NCBI GenBank assembly: GCA_938014215.1
Contig: CALLRW010000001.1
Coordinates: 199,715 to 263,714, forward strand
Direction of reading: 5' to 3'
DNA from: an uncultured Alistipes sp.
Lineage (GTDB): Bacteria; Bacteroidota; Bacteroidia; Bacteroidales; Rikenellaceae
Length of the DNA stretch: 64,000 nucleotides
This document shows, piece after piece, positions 25,880-34,810 of the stretch (position 1 is its first letter; every line of letters begins with the position of its first letter). The translations under genes were made by a program, and so were the position numbers. Under the pieces are notes generated by a model, which had not been told where the DNA came from, searched no databases, and saw only the letters and a list, made by a program, of their open reading frames with translations.

Positions 25880-28800
25880 TTAGAACTTGACGTTGAGGTT
25901 GAAACCGAAGCTGCGGCGCGAAGGCAGCGAGCCGTACTCCAGACCCATGCCCGTCGTGTTGTTGTAGTTCGAGTCGGGGTCGATATTGGGGATGTTCTTC
26001 CAGATGATGAACGGGTTGCGGGCCACGAACGAGACCGTCAGCCCCTTCAGCACGCCGCGCGACCAGGCGGTCGGGACCTGATAGCTCAGCGTCAGCTCGC
26101 GGCACTTGATGTACGAGTTGTCGTAGATGAACATCGAGGGGGCGTTGCGGCAGACGCTGTACCAGTAGTCCTCGGGGTTGATGTAGATGTCGTTGGCGCG
26201 ATAGGTGCCGTCGCCGTTGTCGATGACGCCCGGGGCGATGAAGCCGCCCGTGGCGGTCCACTGGTCGCCCTTCGGAATGCCGGCCGCCTGACGCTCCTGC
26301 TCGGAACGGTACCACCCTTCACGGCCTTCGAGCGTCTCGGGGCTCTTGCCCGATTCGTAGGCCGCACGGGCCGACATCGAGTAGAGATCGGCGCCCACCT
26401 TGACGTCGAAGATGGCCGACAGCGACAGGTTCTTGTAGGCGAACGTCGTCACCACGCCGCCCGTCCAGTCCCACGAGGCGTTGCCCAGGACGTGGTTGTT
26501 GCGGTCGTACTGCGGAAGACCCGTCTGCGGATCGATCAGGATGTCGCCGTTCTCGTTGCGCAGGAAGTCGGGGCCCATCAGCGAACCGTAGTTCTCGCCG
26601 ACCTTGGCGGCCACCTGCACGTCGAGCCACGAGGCCTTCTCCAGCTCGAACATGTCGGTCCCCTCGACCAGCGAACGCACCTTGTTGTTGTTCTTCGAGA
26701 AGTTCAGGTTGAGGTCCCACGTGAAGTCACCCGCCTGTACGGGACGCGTGTTGAGGGCGATCTCGATACCCTTGTTCTCGATCTCGCCGGCGTTGATCAG
26801 CCGGTAGGGATAGCCCGACGTGTCGGAGCTGGCCATGCTCATGATCTGATCACGGCTGACCTGCGAGTAGTAGGTCAGGTCCAGGCCGATGCGGCTGTTG
26901 AGGAAGCGCAGCTCGAGTCCGGCCTCGAACGAATTGGTCATCGTCGGCTTGAGGTTCTTGTTCGGAACGGTGTTGTTGTTGATGTAGCCGATCGTGTAGC
27001 CCGGGTAGGCGAATTTCGACTTGGTGTAGACGAGTCCCAGCTGGTAGGGATCGGTGTCGCTGCCGACCTGCGCCCACGAAACGCGCACCTTGGCATAGGG
27101 CAGCGCCTGCTTGGCGTTGATCAGCTCCGAGAAGATGAAGCTTCCCGATACGGAGGGGTAAACGTAGGTGTTGTTGTTGGTCGGAAGCGTCGACGACTGG
27201 TCGCCGCGGAGCGTCATGTCGAGGTAGAGCATGTGCTTCCAGCCGAGGTTGACGGCCCCGAAGATTGAGTTGATCTGTTTGCGGTAGCTGCTCTCCTCGA
27301 CGCTCACCTCGTTGAAGCTCATCAGCGCGATCACGTCGCGGATCTTCATGTCCTGAGCCGTGGTGACGGTGGTCTTGTTGTCGACCTTGTAGAGGTTGGC
27401 ACCGAGCGTGGCGCTGAGGTCGAAATCACCCCACGAATTGTTGTACAGGGCCAGGAATTCGGCGTTGTACATGCGGTTGAAGAAGTTGCTGCGCTGGAGG
27501 TATCCCGACTCGTAGCCCGGCGTGGTGGCGGCCTTGAAGTCCTCGAACTGGAACCAGTTGAGTTCGGCGCCGACGGTGCCCTGCAGCTTGAGGTGCTGGC
27601 CGATGTTCCAGACGGCCTTGCCGTTCAGACGGAACGAATCCTTGCCCGAGACGTTGCGGTTCTTGTAGATGTCCCAATAGGGGTTGACGTTGTAGGGGTC
27701 CATGCCGTTCCAGTTGGCATATTCGCCGTTCTCGTCCTCGTAGTTCCGCAGCCAGGCCTGGTCGTAGGTCGTGGCCAGCGTCATGAGGTTCTTGCCGATG
27801 TTGGCCTTGCTGTCGCCCAGGGCCGGACGGTTCTTCACATCCTCGCGGGTGTAGGTGACGCCGAAGTCGAGGTCGACCTTCGCGATCGAGGTGTTGCTCC
27901 GCAGGTTGAAGGTGTTGCGGTCCATGTAGGTGTTGGGCACGATGTCGCGGTTGTGCATGTTCGTGTAGGAGAAACGCATGCCGCTCTTGTTGTTCGACGT
28001 GCCGACGATGACGCTGTTCGTCGTCGTCAGACCCGTGCGGAAGAAGCCCGACGTGTTGTCGGGGATGATCAGGTAGGGACGCTCCACGCCATCGAAGTAG
28101 CGCAGCAGGTTGCTGCCGTCGGCCTTCGGACCCCAGCTCTTGTTGGTGTTCGAGACGGCGTCGTAGCTGTAGGTGCCGTTGCTGCCCATGCCGTAGATCT
28201 CCTGGATGTCGTCCCATTTGGCCAGCTGCGTGTCGACGGTGAACGTGCCGTTGTACTCGACACTGAAGCGCTCCTTGGCATTGGCCCGCTTGGTGGTGAT
28301 CAGGATGACGCCGTGGCTGGCGCGGCTGCCGTAGAGGGCCGAAGCGGCCGGACCCTTCAGCACCGACATGCTCTCGATGTCGTCGGGGTTGATGCTCGAG
28401 ATGCCGTCGCCCAGGTCGTAGCCGCCGTAGGTGCCGGCGCTGCCGTAGTTGGTGTTGTCCAGGGGCACGCCGTCGATCACGTAGAGCGGCTGGTTGTTAC
28501 CGGTCATCTCGGTGCTGCCTCGCAGAATGACGCGCGTCGAGCCCGACGGTCCGCCGGCCGTCTGGCTGATCACCAGACCCGGAACACGTCCCGCCAGCGA
28601 GTTGATCACGTTGGTCTCCTTGGCCTTGGTGAGCAGGTCGCCCTTCACCTCGGCGATGCCGTATCCGAGGGCCTTGCGCTCGCGCTTGATGCCGAGGGCC
28701 GTGACGACCACCTCGTCGAGCACCTGCGTGTCTTCGGTGAGCGTCACCTCGACGAAGGTGCGGTTGTTGACCGTCACCTCCTCATTCTTGTATCCGAGAA

Positions 28801-29074
28801 AATTGACGATGAGCGTGGCGTCGGGGGCGGCGCTGATCTGGAACTGACCGTCGGCATCGGTCACCGTTCCGTGGGTCGTATCCTTTACGATGACGCTGGC
28901 TCCGGCTACGGGGCCCTTGCTGTCCTTGACCACGCCTTTTACCACAACGGTCTCATCCTGTTGCGGCAGGGCGGCGTTCGCTTCACTGTTGGCTGCATGG
29001 ACTCGGCCGACTCCTCCCGTCCAGGTGAGGATGGCGGCCGCCGCAAGCAGCACGCACTTGTAGAATTGGTTCAT
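25880..29074 (-). CDS. SusC/RagA TonB-dependent glycan transporter
   Basis: This is a 1064-residue outer-membrane protein. After a signal peptide there is a carboxypeptidase-like regulatory domain (residues about 40-125, VVKGVVKDSKGPVAGASV). Next come the TonB box/plug region (VLDEVVVTALGIKRERKALGYG), a plug domain with PLYVIDGVPLDNT and the LKGPAASALYGSRAS segment, and a C-terminal beta-barrel ending in SFGFNLNVKF, with the usual terminal Phe. It imports oligosaccharides bound by SusD, powered by TonB/ExbBD. It is the first gene of the minus-strand operon and is divergent from the hybrid two-component gene across a 177-bp gap, the classic arrangement for regulator-controlled PULs. Confidence 0.97.
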   Translation of the reverse strand: MNQFYKCVLLAAAAILTWTGGVGRVHAANSEANAALPQQDETVVVKGVVKDSKGPVAGASVIVKDTTHGTVTDADGQFQISAAPDATLIVNFLGYKNEEVTVNNRTFVEVTLTEDTQVLDEVVVTALGIKRERKALGYGIAEVKGDLLTKAKETNVINSLAGRVPGLVISQTAGGPSGSTRVILRGSTEMTGNNQPLYVIDGVPLDNTNYGSAGTYGGYDLGDGISSINPDDIESMSVLKGPAASALYGSRASHGVILITTKRANAKERFSVEYNGTFTVDTQLAKWDDIQEIYGMGSNGTYSYDAVSNTNKSWGPKADGSNLLRYFDGVERPYLIIPDNTSGFFRTGLTTTNSVIVGTSNNKSGMRFSYTNMHNRDIVPNTYMDRNTFNLRSNTSIAKVDLDFGVTYTREDVKNRPALGDSKANIGKNLMTLATTYDQAWLRNYEDENGEYANWNGMDPYNVNPYWDIYKNRNVSGKDSFRLNGKAVWNIGQHLKLQGTVGAELNWFQFEDFKAATTPGYESGYLQRSNFFNRMYNAEFLALYNNSWGDFDLSATLGANLYKVDNKTTVTTAQDMKIRDVIALMSFNEVSVEESSYRKQINSIFGAVNLGWKHMLYLDMTLRGDQSSTLPTNNNTYVYPSVSGSFIFSELINAKQALPYAKVRVSWAQVGSDTDPYQLGLVYTKSKFAYPGYTIGYINNNTVPNKNLKPTMTNSFEAGLELRFLNSRIGLDLTYYSQVSRDQIMSMASSDTSGYPYRLINAGEIENKGIEIALNTRPVQAGDFTWDLNLNFSKNNNKVRSLVEGTDMFELEKASWLDVQVAAKVGENYGSLMGPDFLRNENGDILIDPQTGLPQYDRNNHVLGNASWDWTGGVVTTFAYKNLSLSAIFDVKVGADLYSMSARAAYESGKSPETLEGREGWYRSEQERQAAGIPKGDQWTATGGFIAPGVIDNGDGTYRANDIYINPEDYWYSVCRNAPSMFIYDNSYIKCRELTLSYQVPTAWSRGVLKGLTVSFVARNPFIIWKNIPNIDPDSNYNNTTGMGLEYGSLPSRRSFGFNLNVKF

Positions 29075-29240
29075 AGAGTATAGGTTTTTGGTTAGTTGGA
29101 TCTCCTCGCGGATTTTCCTACTGCAAAATTCATCATAAAGACCTTTTTCCCGGTTTGATAGCGTACGTATAAGGTTTGAAAACGTGCATTTTTTCCTGCC
29201 GCGGCGGTCGGAAACCGTGGTTTTTTATCATACCTTTTGT

Positions 29241-29248
29241 TATATTTG
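29241..29248 (+). promoter_or_regulatory. -7 promoter element of the hybrid regulator gene
   Basis: TATATTTG matches TAnnTTTG. It ends only 3 bp before the ATG at 29252, so the start site would fall near 29254. This suggests that the real translation start is the second Met at 29264. The rest of the 29075-29240 divergent gap must hold the SusC promoter, for which I see no consensus match. Confidence 0.45.
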
Positions 29249-29251
29249 TAG

Positions 29252-32200
29252 ATGAAACCTGATATGCGACAACCTTTTGTAATCATCCTTGCGGCTGTGG
29301 CGGCCCTCCTGCTGGGGACCGTCCGCTTCGCCTTTGGCGCCGATCCCGTGGAGTACGGCTATACGGCCAAGTCCTACGGCGTGGCCGAAGGACTGAGCAG
29401 CCAGCGGGCCTACAAGGTCTGTTGCGATACGGTGGGCGCCGTGTGGGTGGCGACTATCGACGGGGTGGATCGCTGGAACGGCCGGACGATGAAGCATTAC
29501 GAGCTGGAGAGCGACATGAAGTTCTCCGATGCCTCGGGGCGGACCATCTCGCTGGTCTTCGACCGCGAACACCGCATGTATGCCTACGACAATGCCGGGC
29601 GAATCTATCGTTTCGATCTCCTGAGCGGCAGGTTCGAACCCTTTCTGAAACTTTCGGATTACGAAGGGGAGGGGTTGACCGTCAACAGCCTTTGTGTCGA
29701 CAGCCGGTCGATGCTGTGGATCGGCATGAGCAACGGACTGCGGCGTTTCGACCCGCAGAGCGGCGAGCTGAAGCGAATCCTCGGGGAGTGTTTCGTGACG
29801 GATATTCTCGAACTTCCGCACGGTATGGCCGTGGCGTCGATGGACGGGATCCGGATTCTCTCGCGCGAGGGGCAATGCCTGCATCACCTTTGTCCGGAGG
29901 TGTATGTCCAGACGCTCTGTTTCATGCCCGGACATCCGTGGCTGTTTGTCGGGACCTTCAGCCGGGGGCTGCGCGTGCTGGATCTGGCCTCCTGCGAGAT
30001 GTGTGACCTTCCGGGTCTCGATGCCCTGCCGCATACGCCCATCCGGAGCCTCGTGGCGCAGGACGACTCGACCCTGCTGGCGGGGTTCGACGGCGACGGC
30101 GTCCATGCCGTGGATCTGACCTCGTGGCGGACGGAGCCCCGCTTCACCAAGTCGAACGGACGGCTCAGAACCATGGGGGTCTATTCGATGTGTTTCGATC
30201 GGGAGGGGAATGTCTGGATTGCGACCTATACCGGCGGTGTGACCATGCTGGCCCGCGAGGAGCATCCCGTGCTGTGGCTGCAACAGCCCGAAAACGGCGC
30301 CGAAGGGCTGGTCGACAATACGGTCAATGCCCTGGTGGAGATCCGTCCCGGGGAGTTGTGGATCGCGACGGACGACGGCGTGAGCATCTTCGATATGCAG
30401 AACAATGTCTGGCACCAGATCCTCGGCGGGTGTGTCTGCCTCGGCATGAGCCACGATCCCGTACGGGGAAGGGTGGCCGTGGCGACCTACGGCAACGGCC
30501 TGTATCTCTACGATACCGGCCGGCGGATGGTGGCTCATTATCAGTCGGAAAACAGCCCTCTGCTGTCGAATTGCGTCGTGGCGGTGGCCTACGACGACCG
30601 GACGGATCTGTGGGTGGCCCAGCTGGACGGAAATGTGCTGGTGCTGGAGGCGGCATCGGACCACTGGCGGGAGGCGGATGCCCGGCGGGCCCGGAGTCTG
30701 TGTGAATACGGCGATTCGGTCATGGCGGCCGGCATGGTCGACGGAGTCGCCGTGATGGACCGGCGCACGGGAAAGGCGCTGTGGAAGATCGATGCCCTCT
30801 CCCTGTCCGGGGACGATGTCAATACGTTCGTCCATGCGCTGGCCTTTGCCGACAAGGACCATCTCTGGTTGGGCTCCGACGGCGGCGGCCTCTACCGTTT
30901 CGATCTGCGGACGGGCGAATACCTGCAGATCACGACCGACAACCGGCTCCCCTCGAATCGGATCTACAGCCTCGTCTACGACCGCAACCGCAATCTGTGG
31001 ATCGGCACCGACCACGGTCTCTCCTGCATGATCACGCAGAACGGCCTGCCGATCTACAACCTCAACTACCGGACGGAGATGCGCCGCAGCTTCAACCGTT
31101 CGGCAGCGCTGCTGCTCTCCGACGGCCGCATCGCCATGGGAAGTGCCTCGGGACTGCTGATCTTCAGCCCCGACATCGCCCGCAGCGGTCATGAACCCCA
31201 TGCACTGCGTCTGACGGATTTCCGCATCGGCAACATCGACGAGGCGGAGGAGCGGCGGCTGCGGGCCGAATGGACCCGGATGCTCGAAAACGGGGACATC
31301 CGGCTGAGCCATCGACACAACTCCTTCTCGGTCAATCTGGAGAGTATCTGCTATCGCTACAGCGACGATGTCGCCTATCAGTATTGCCTCGAGGGGTTTG
31401 ACAACGGCTGGAGCCCGCTGAGCCGCGACGAACACGTCCAGTACAAGAATCTTCCTGCGGGGAGTTACCTCTTCCGCGTGCGTTCGTACAGCGTCAACAG
31501 CGGTGACAGACTCGACGAACGGTGTGTTGCAATCACGATCCGTCCCCCCTGGTGGATGCGGTGGTGGGCCTGGACCCTTTACGGCGTGATTGTCGTGATG
31601 GGTGCCCGCACCCTGTGGCGTTACAAACGACGCAAGCTGCAGATGCGCTACATGAACGAGAAGATGAACTTCTTCGTCAGCATCGCCCACGACATCCGCA
31701 CGCCGCTGACGCTCGTGCAGGCCCCGCTCGACATCCTCGACATGGACCGCAACCTCGACGGGAATGCCCGCCGTCAGGTGGGGCTGGCCCGGCGGAGCCT
31801 CCATACGCTGCTCGACCTGCTGTCGCAGCTCTTCGAGGTCGAACGCATGGACCATCTGGAACGGAAGCCGCAGTGCGAACCCGTCGCCCTGCGGCCGGTA
31901 ATCGACGAGATCGTGACGGCCTTCGTCCCGCTGTGCCAGCACGAGGGGATCGAACTGAAGGTCGGCGACGTGCCGGAGGGGCTTCATGTCGAGGCCGACG
32001 TGAAGCTGCTGAACCGGATTCTGAACAACCTGTTGTCCAATGCCGTGAAGTACACCCCCTCGGGCGGATGGGTGCGGCTGAGCGTCGAGGTGTCGCGCGG
32101 AGAGGTGCGTATCTCCGTGGCGGATAACGGTATCGGGATTGCGGACGACGAGCAGCAGAAGCTCTTTACGAGCTTCTTCCGGGCCAGCAACGCCGTCAAT

Positions 32201-33190
32201 TCGCAGGCCTCGGGCGTAGGGCTTGGGCTGTTGCAGTCCAAACGCTTCGCGCTGCTGCTCGGCGGCGACGTCACCTTCACCTCGCGCGAAGGCAAGGGCT
32301 CGACCTTTACGCTGACGCTGCGGCAGAGCGATGCCGCGGCTCTTCCGGCGCCCCGTCTGGCGGAGAGTCCGGCCGGGGAGCTGTGCGACGAGCCGGTGGA
32401 GGCCTCCGCATCGCGTGATACGATCCTTGTGGTCGACGACAATGCCGACCTGCGGCAGTTCCTCTACGAACTCTTCTCGCCGGAGTACCGGGTCGAACTG
32501 CGCGGCGATGCCGCCTCGGCCCTCAAGTACCTCGAGACGGAGTATCCGAGCATCATTCTCTCGGACGTGATGATGATCGGCATGCAGGGCGACGAGATGT
32601 GCCGCCTGATCAAGAGCAACCCCGTGACGGCCGGCATCCCGGTGCTGCTGCTCACGGCCAAGGCCAACAGCCGGGCGATGATCGAGGGGTTGGAGATGGG
32701 GGCCGACGACTACATTGCCAAACCCTTCGACGTGGCGGTCCTCAAGGCCAAGGTGCACATGCACATCGCCAACCGACACCGTCTGCACGAGTATTACAGC
32801 CGGATCGCCCTGAACCGCGACGACGCTCCGCATGCCGTCGAGGCGCCCGATGCGAACGTGCGGCCCAACGAGGCCGACTGCGATTTCGTGAAGCGGGCCC
32901 GCGAAATCGTCGAGATGCACCTGAGCGATCCCGAGTTCGACATCAAACACCTGTGCCGCGAAATGGCCATGTGCCGCACGCTCTTCTACGAACGGCTGAA
33001 GATGCTCATGGGCCAGACCCCGCAGGAGTTCATCCGCATGGTCCGCCTCGATCACGCCGAACGGCTCCTGGCGCAGGGCGAGGCGGTGATCGACGTGGCG
33101 CTCAAGACCGGTTTCGTCAACGTCAAGTATTTCAGTACGGTATTCAAGAAACATTACGGCGTTCCGCCGAGCCGCTATCATGCGAAATGA
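29252..33190 (+). CDS. Hybrid two-component sensor/regulator of the beta-glucan PUL
   Basis: This is a 1312-residue one-protein signalling system. After a signal peptide, residues about 30-680 are two-component-propeller repeats (motifs such as LWIGMSNGLRRFD, LWIATDDGVSIFD and LWIGTDHGLSC). A Y_Y_Y domain follows at about 690-765, and then a transmembrane helix near 770-790. The histidine kinase has phospho-acceptor His813 (SIAHDIRTPLTL), an N-box (NNLLSNAVKY) and G-boxes (DNGIGI, GVGLGL). A receiver domain holds Asp1105 (ILSDVMM). An AraC-type helix-turn-helix ends the protein. In the family the periplasmic propeller senses a specific oligosaccharide and activates the adjacent PUL. Met at 29264 may be the true start, because of the promoter position. 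Confidence 0.96.
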   Translation: MKPDMRQPFVIILAAVAALLLGTVRFAFGADPVEYGYTAKSYGVAEGLSSQRAYKVCCDTVGAVWVATIDGVDRWNGRTMKHYELESDMKFSDASGRTISLVFDREHRMYAYDNAGRIYRFDLLSGRFEPFLKLSDYEGEGLTVNSLCVDSRSMLWIGMSNGLRRFDPQSGELKRILGECFVTDILELPHGMAVASMDGIRILSREGQCLHHLCPEVYVQTLCFMPGHPWLFVGTFSRGLRVLDLASCEMCDLPGLDALPHTPIRSLVAQDDSTLLAGFDGDGVHAVDLTSWRTEPRFTKSNGRLRTMGVYSMCFDREGNVWIATYTGGVTMLAREEHPVLWLQQPENGAEGLVDNTVNALVEIRPGELWIATDDGVSIFDMQNNVWHQILGGCVCLGMSHDPVRGRVAVATYGNGLYLYDTGRRMVAHYQSENSPLLSNCVVAVAYDDRTDLWVAQLDGNVLVLEAASDHWREADARRARSLCEYGDSVMAAGMVDGVAVMDRRTGKALWKIDALSLSGDDVNTFVHALAFADKDHLWLGSDGGGLYRFDLRTGEYLQITTDNRLPSNRIYSLVYDRNRNLWIGTDHGLSCMITQNGLPIYNLNYRTEMRRSFNRSAALLLSDGRIAMGSASGLLIFSPDIARSGHEPHALRLTDFRIGNIDEAEERRLRAEWTRMLENGDIRLSHRHNSFSVNLESICYRYSDDVAYQYCLEGFDNGWSPLSRDEHVQYKNLPAGSYLFRVRSYSVNSGDRLDERCVAITIRPPWWMRWWAWTLYGVIVVMGARTLWRYKRRKLQMRYMNEKMNFFVSIAHDIRTPLTLVQAPLDILDMDRNLDGNARRQVGLARRSLHTLLDLLSQLFEVERMDHLERKPQCEPVALRPVIDEIVTAFVPLCQHEGIELKVGDVPEGLHVEADVKLLNRILNNLLSNAVKYTPSGGWVRLSVEVSRGEVRISVADNGIGIADDEQQKLFTSFFRASNAVNSQASGVGLGLLQSKRFALLLGGDVTFTSREGKGSTFTLTLRQSDAAALPAPRLAESPAGELCDEPVEASASRDTILVVDDNADLRQFLYELFSPEYRVELRGDAASALKYLETEYPSIILSDVMMIGMQGDEMCRLIKSNPVTAGIPVLLLTAKANSRAMIEGLEMGADDYIAKPFDVAVLKAKVHMHIANRHRLHEYYSRIALNRDDAPHAVEAPDANVRPNEADCDFVKRAREIVEMHLSDPEFDIKHLCREMAMCRTLFYERLKMLMGQTPQEFIRMVRLDHAERLLAQGEAVIDVALKTGFVNVKYFSTVFKKHYGVPPSRYHAK

Positions 33191-33214
33191 TAGGGAACAA
33201 ACCTGCCGTGTGAG

Positions 33215-33253
33215 CAATCAAACCTCCGATTGCCCGGTCCGGGAATATCTTTG
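33215..33253 (+). promoter_or_regulatory. Promoter region of the GH5-GH3 unit
   Basis: TATCTTTG at 33246-33253 matches the -7 consensus, 27 bp before the GH5 ATG. Upstream is a short inverted repeat, GCAATC (33215-33220) and GATTGC (33228-33233), near the -33 region. It could be a regulator site or only a weak hairpin after the preceding gene. Confidence 0.45.
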
Positions 33254-33279
33254 TAGAGACGAAACTTAATTACTGACCT

Positions 33280-34788
33280 ATGAAAAGATCTTTCCTGAAA
33301 CTGCTTTTTCTGCTTGTCGCATGCCCGTTGTGCGGGAGCTGCTCGACAAGCGATGCGGCGGAGAAGACGGCTGGACTCTCCATCCGGCAGGTTTCCGCCT
33401 ACACGCTGCCGGCCGAGGGCGGCGAGGTGACCGTCACGTGTGCCTCGGCCCTCCCCGTGACGGCGCAGAGCAGCCAGCCGTGGCTCACCGAAACAGACTC
33501 TCATGCGCAGGACGGTGCCACGACCTTTACCTTTACGGCCGCGGCCAACGACGAGGCGGCGCGCGAGGCTACGCTGACGTTCTTCTCCGGTGAGGAGCAG
33601 AGCTCGGTGACGATCAAACAGCCGCGCCGCTACGGACAGCCATCGATCCCCTCGACCCCGGCCTTCGAGTTTGCCAGGAGCCTCTCTCCGGGCTGGAACC
33701 TGGGCAATCAGCTCGATGCCCACAGCAACGGTGTGGCCGGCGAGACGGCATGGGGCAATCAGGAGACTACGCCCGAACTCTTCGAACGACTCAAGCAGCT
33801 GGGCTTCAAGTCGGTCCGGATTCCCGTCACCTGGATGGGCCGGACGGGGGCGGCTCCCGACTACCGGATCGACGAAGCGTGGCTCGACCGTGTGGAAGAG
33901 GTCGTTGGATATGCCCATGCGAGCGGACTGAACGCCATCATCAACATCCACCACGACGGCTACGGCGCCGATTACTGGCTCAACATCAAGAAGGCCGCCG
34001 CGGACGAGGCCTACAACGAGGAGGTCAAGGCCCGGCTGTGCGCCCTGTGGCGCCAGATCGCCGAGCGCTTCAGGGAGACGGACGACTTCCTGATCTTCGA
34101 GATGATGAACGAGATCCAGGACGGCGGCTGGGGCCACGGCGACAACCTCACCGACGGCGGCCGTCAGTACGAGGTGCTGAACGAGTGGAACCAGCTGGCG
34201 GTCGATGCCGTGCGGGCCGTCGGCGGCAAGAACTCGACGCGTTACCTGGCCGTTGCCGGCTACAGCGCCAATCCGCAGCTGACGATCGACCACCTGGTGC
34301 TGCCCGAGGATTCGGCCGAGGGGCGTCTGCTGGTCTCGGTCCACAGCTACGATCCGGCCGAATTCGCCATCAACGCCAAATACTCCGAGTGGGGCCATAC
34401 GGCCGCTGCCGACAAGAAGGCTCCGTGGGGCGACGAGGAGTTCATCCGCACGATGTGCGCCAACCTCTATGACAAATACGTGTCGAAGAACATCCCGGTC
34501 TATTTCGGCGAGTGCGGATGCGTCCATCACGCCGAGGAGCGGGCCGAGAGCTTCCGCAAATACTACATCGAGTATTTCTGCAAGGCCGCTACGACCTACG
34601 GCATCGCCGCCTTCTACTGGGACAACGGCAATGCCGGAGTCGGCGAGGAGTGCTTCGGCGTGATCAACCACACGACGGGCGATTTCCTCAACAACGGCGA
34701 AGAGATCGTCCGCTGCATCATCCGGGCCTGCACCGATCGCGACGAGGCCTATACACTCGATAAGGTCTACGAAAATGCACCCGAATAA
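33280..34788 (+). CDS. BACON-GH5 endo-beta-glucanase (GH5_4-like)
   Basis: This is a 502-residue lipoprotein with lipobox LCGSC near residue 22. Residues about 35-115 form a BACON domain (TLPAEGGEVTVTCAS to QSSVTIKQ). Residues about 125-490 form a GH5 barrel: GWNLGNQLDAH, VRIPVTWMGR, IINIHHDGYG, the acid/base Glu278 in FEMMNEIQ, and the nucleophile Glu411 in YFGECG. The combination of BACON with a GWNLGN-type GH5 is that of GH5 subfamily 4 enzymes, which cleave xyloglucan, mixed-linkage glucan or cellulose-like chains. As a surface lipoprotein it would make the first cuts for the SusC/SusD pair. It follows the regulator gene and precedes a GH3 gene after 22 bp. Confidence 0.9.
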   Translation: MKRSFLKLLFLLVACPLCGSCSTSDAAEKTAGLSIRQVSAYTLPAEGGEVTVTCASALPVTAQSSQPWLTETDSHAQDGATTFTFTAAANDEAAREATLTFFSGEEQSSVTIKQPRRYGQPSIPSTPAFEFARSLSPGWNLGNQLDAHSNGVAGETAWGNQETTPELFERLKQLGFKSVRIPVTWMGRTGAAPDYRIDEAWLDRVEEVVGYAHASGLNAIINIHHDGYGADYWLNIKKAAADEAYNEEVKARLCALWRQIAERFRETDDFLIFEMMNEIQDGGWGHGDNLTDGGRQYEVLNEWNQLAVDAVRAVGGKNSTRYLAVAGYSANPQLTIDHLVLPEDSAEGRLLVSVHSYDPAEFAINAKYSEWGHTAAADKKAPWGDEEFIRTMCANLYDKYVSKNIPVYFGECGCVHHAEERAESFRKYYIEYFCKAATTYGIAAFYWDNGNAGVGEECFGVINHTTGDFLNNGEEIVRCIIRACTDRDEAYTLDKVYENAPE

Positions 34789-34810
34789 CCGCTCAAAATC
34801 TGCTGTTGTC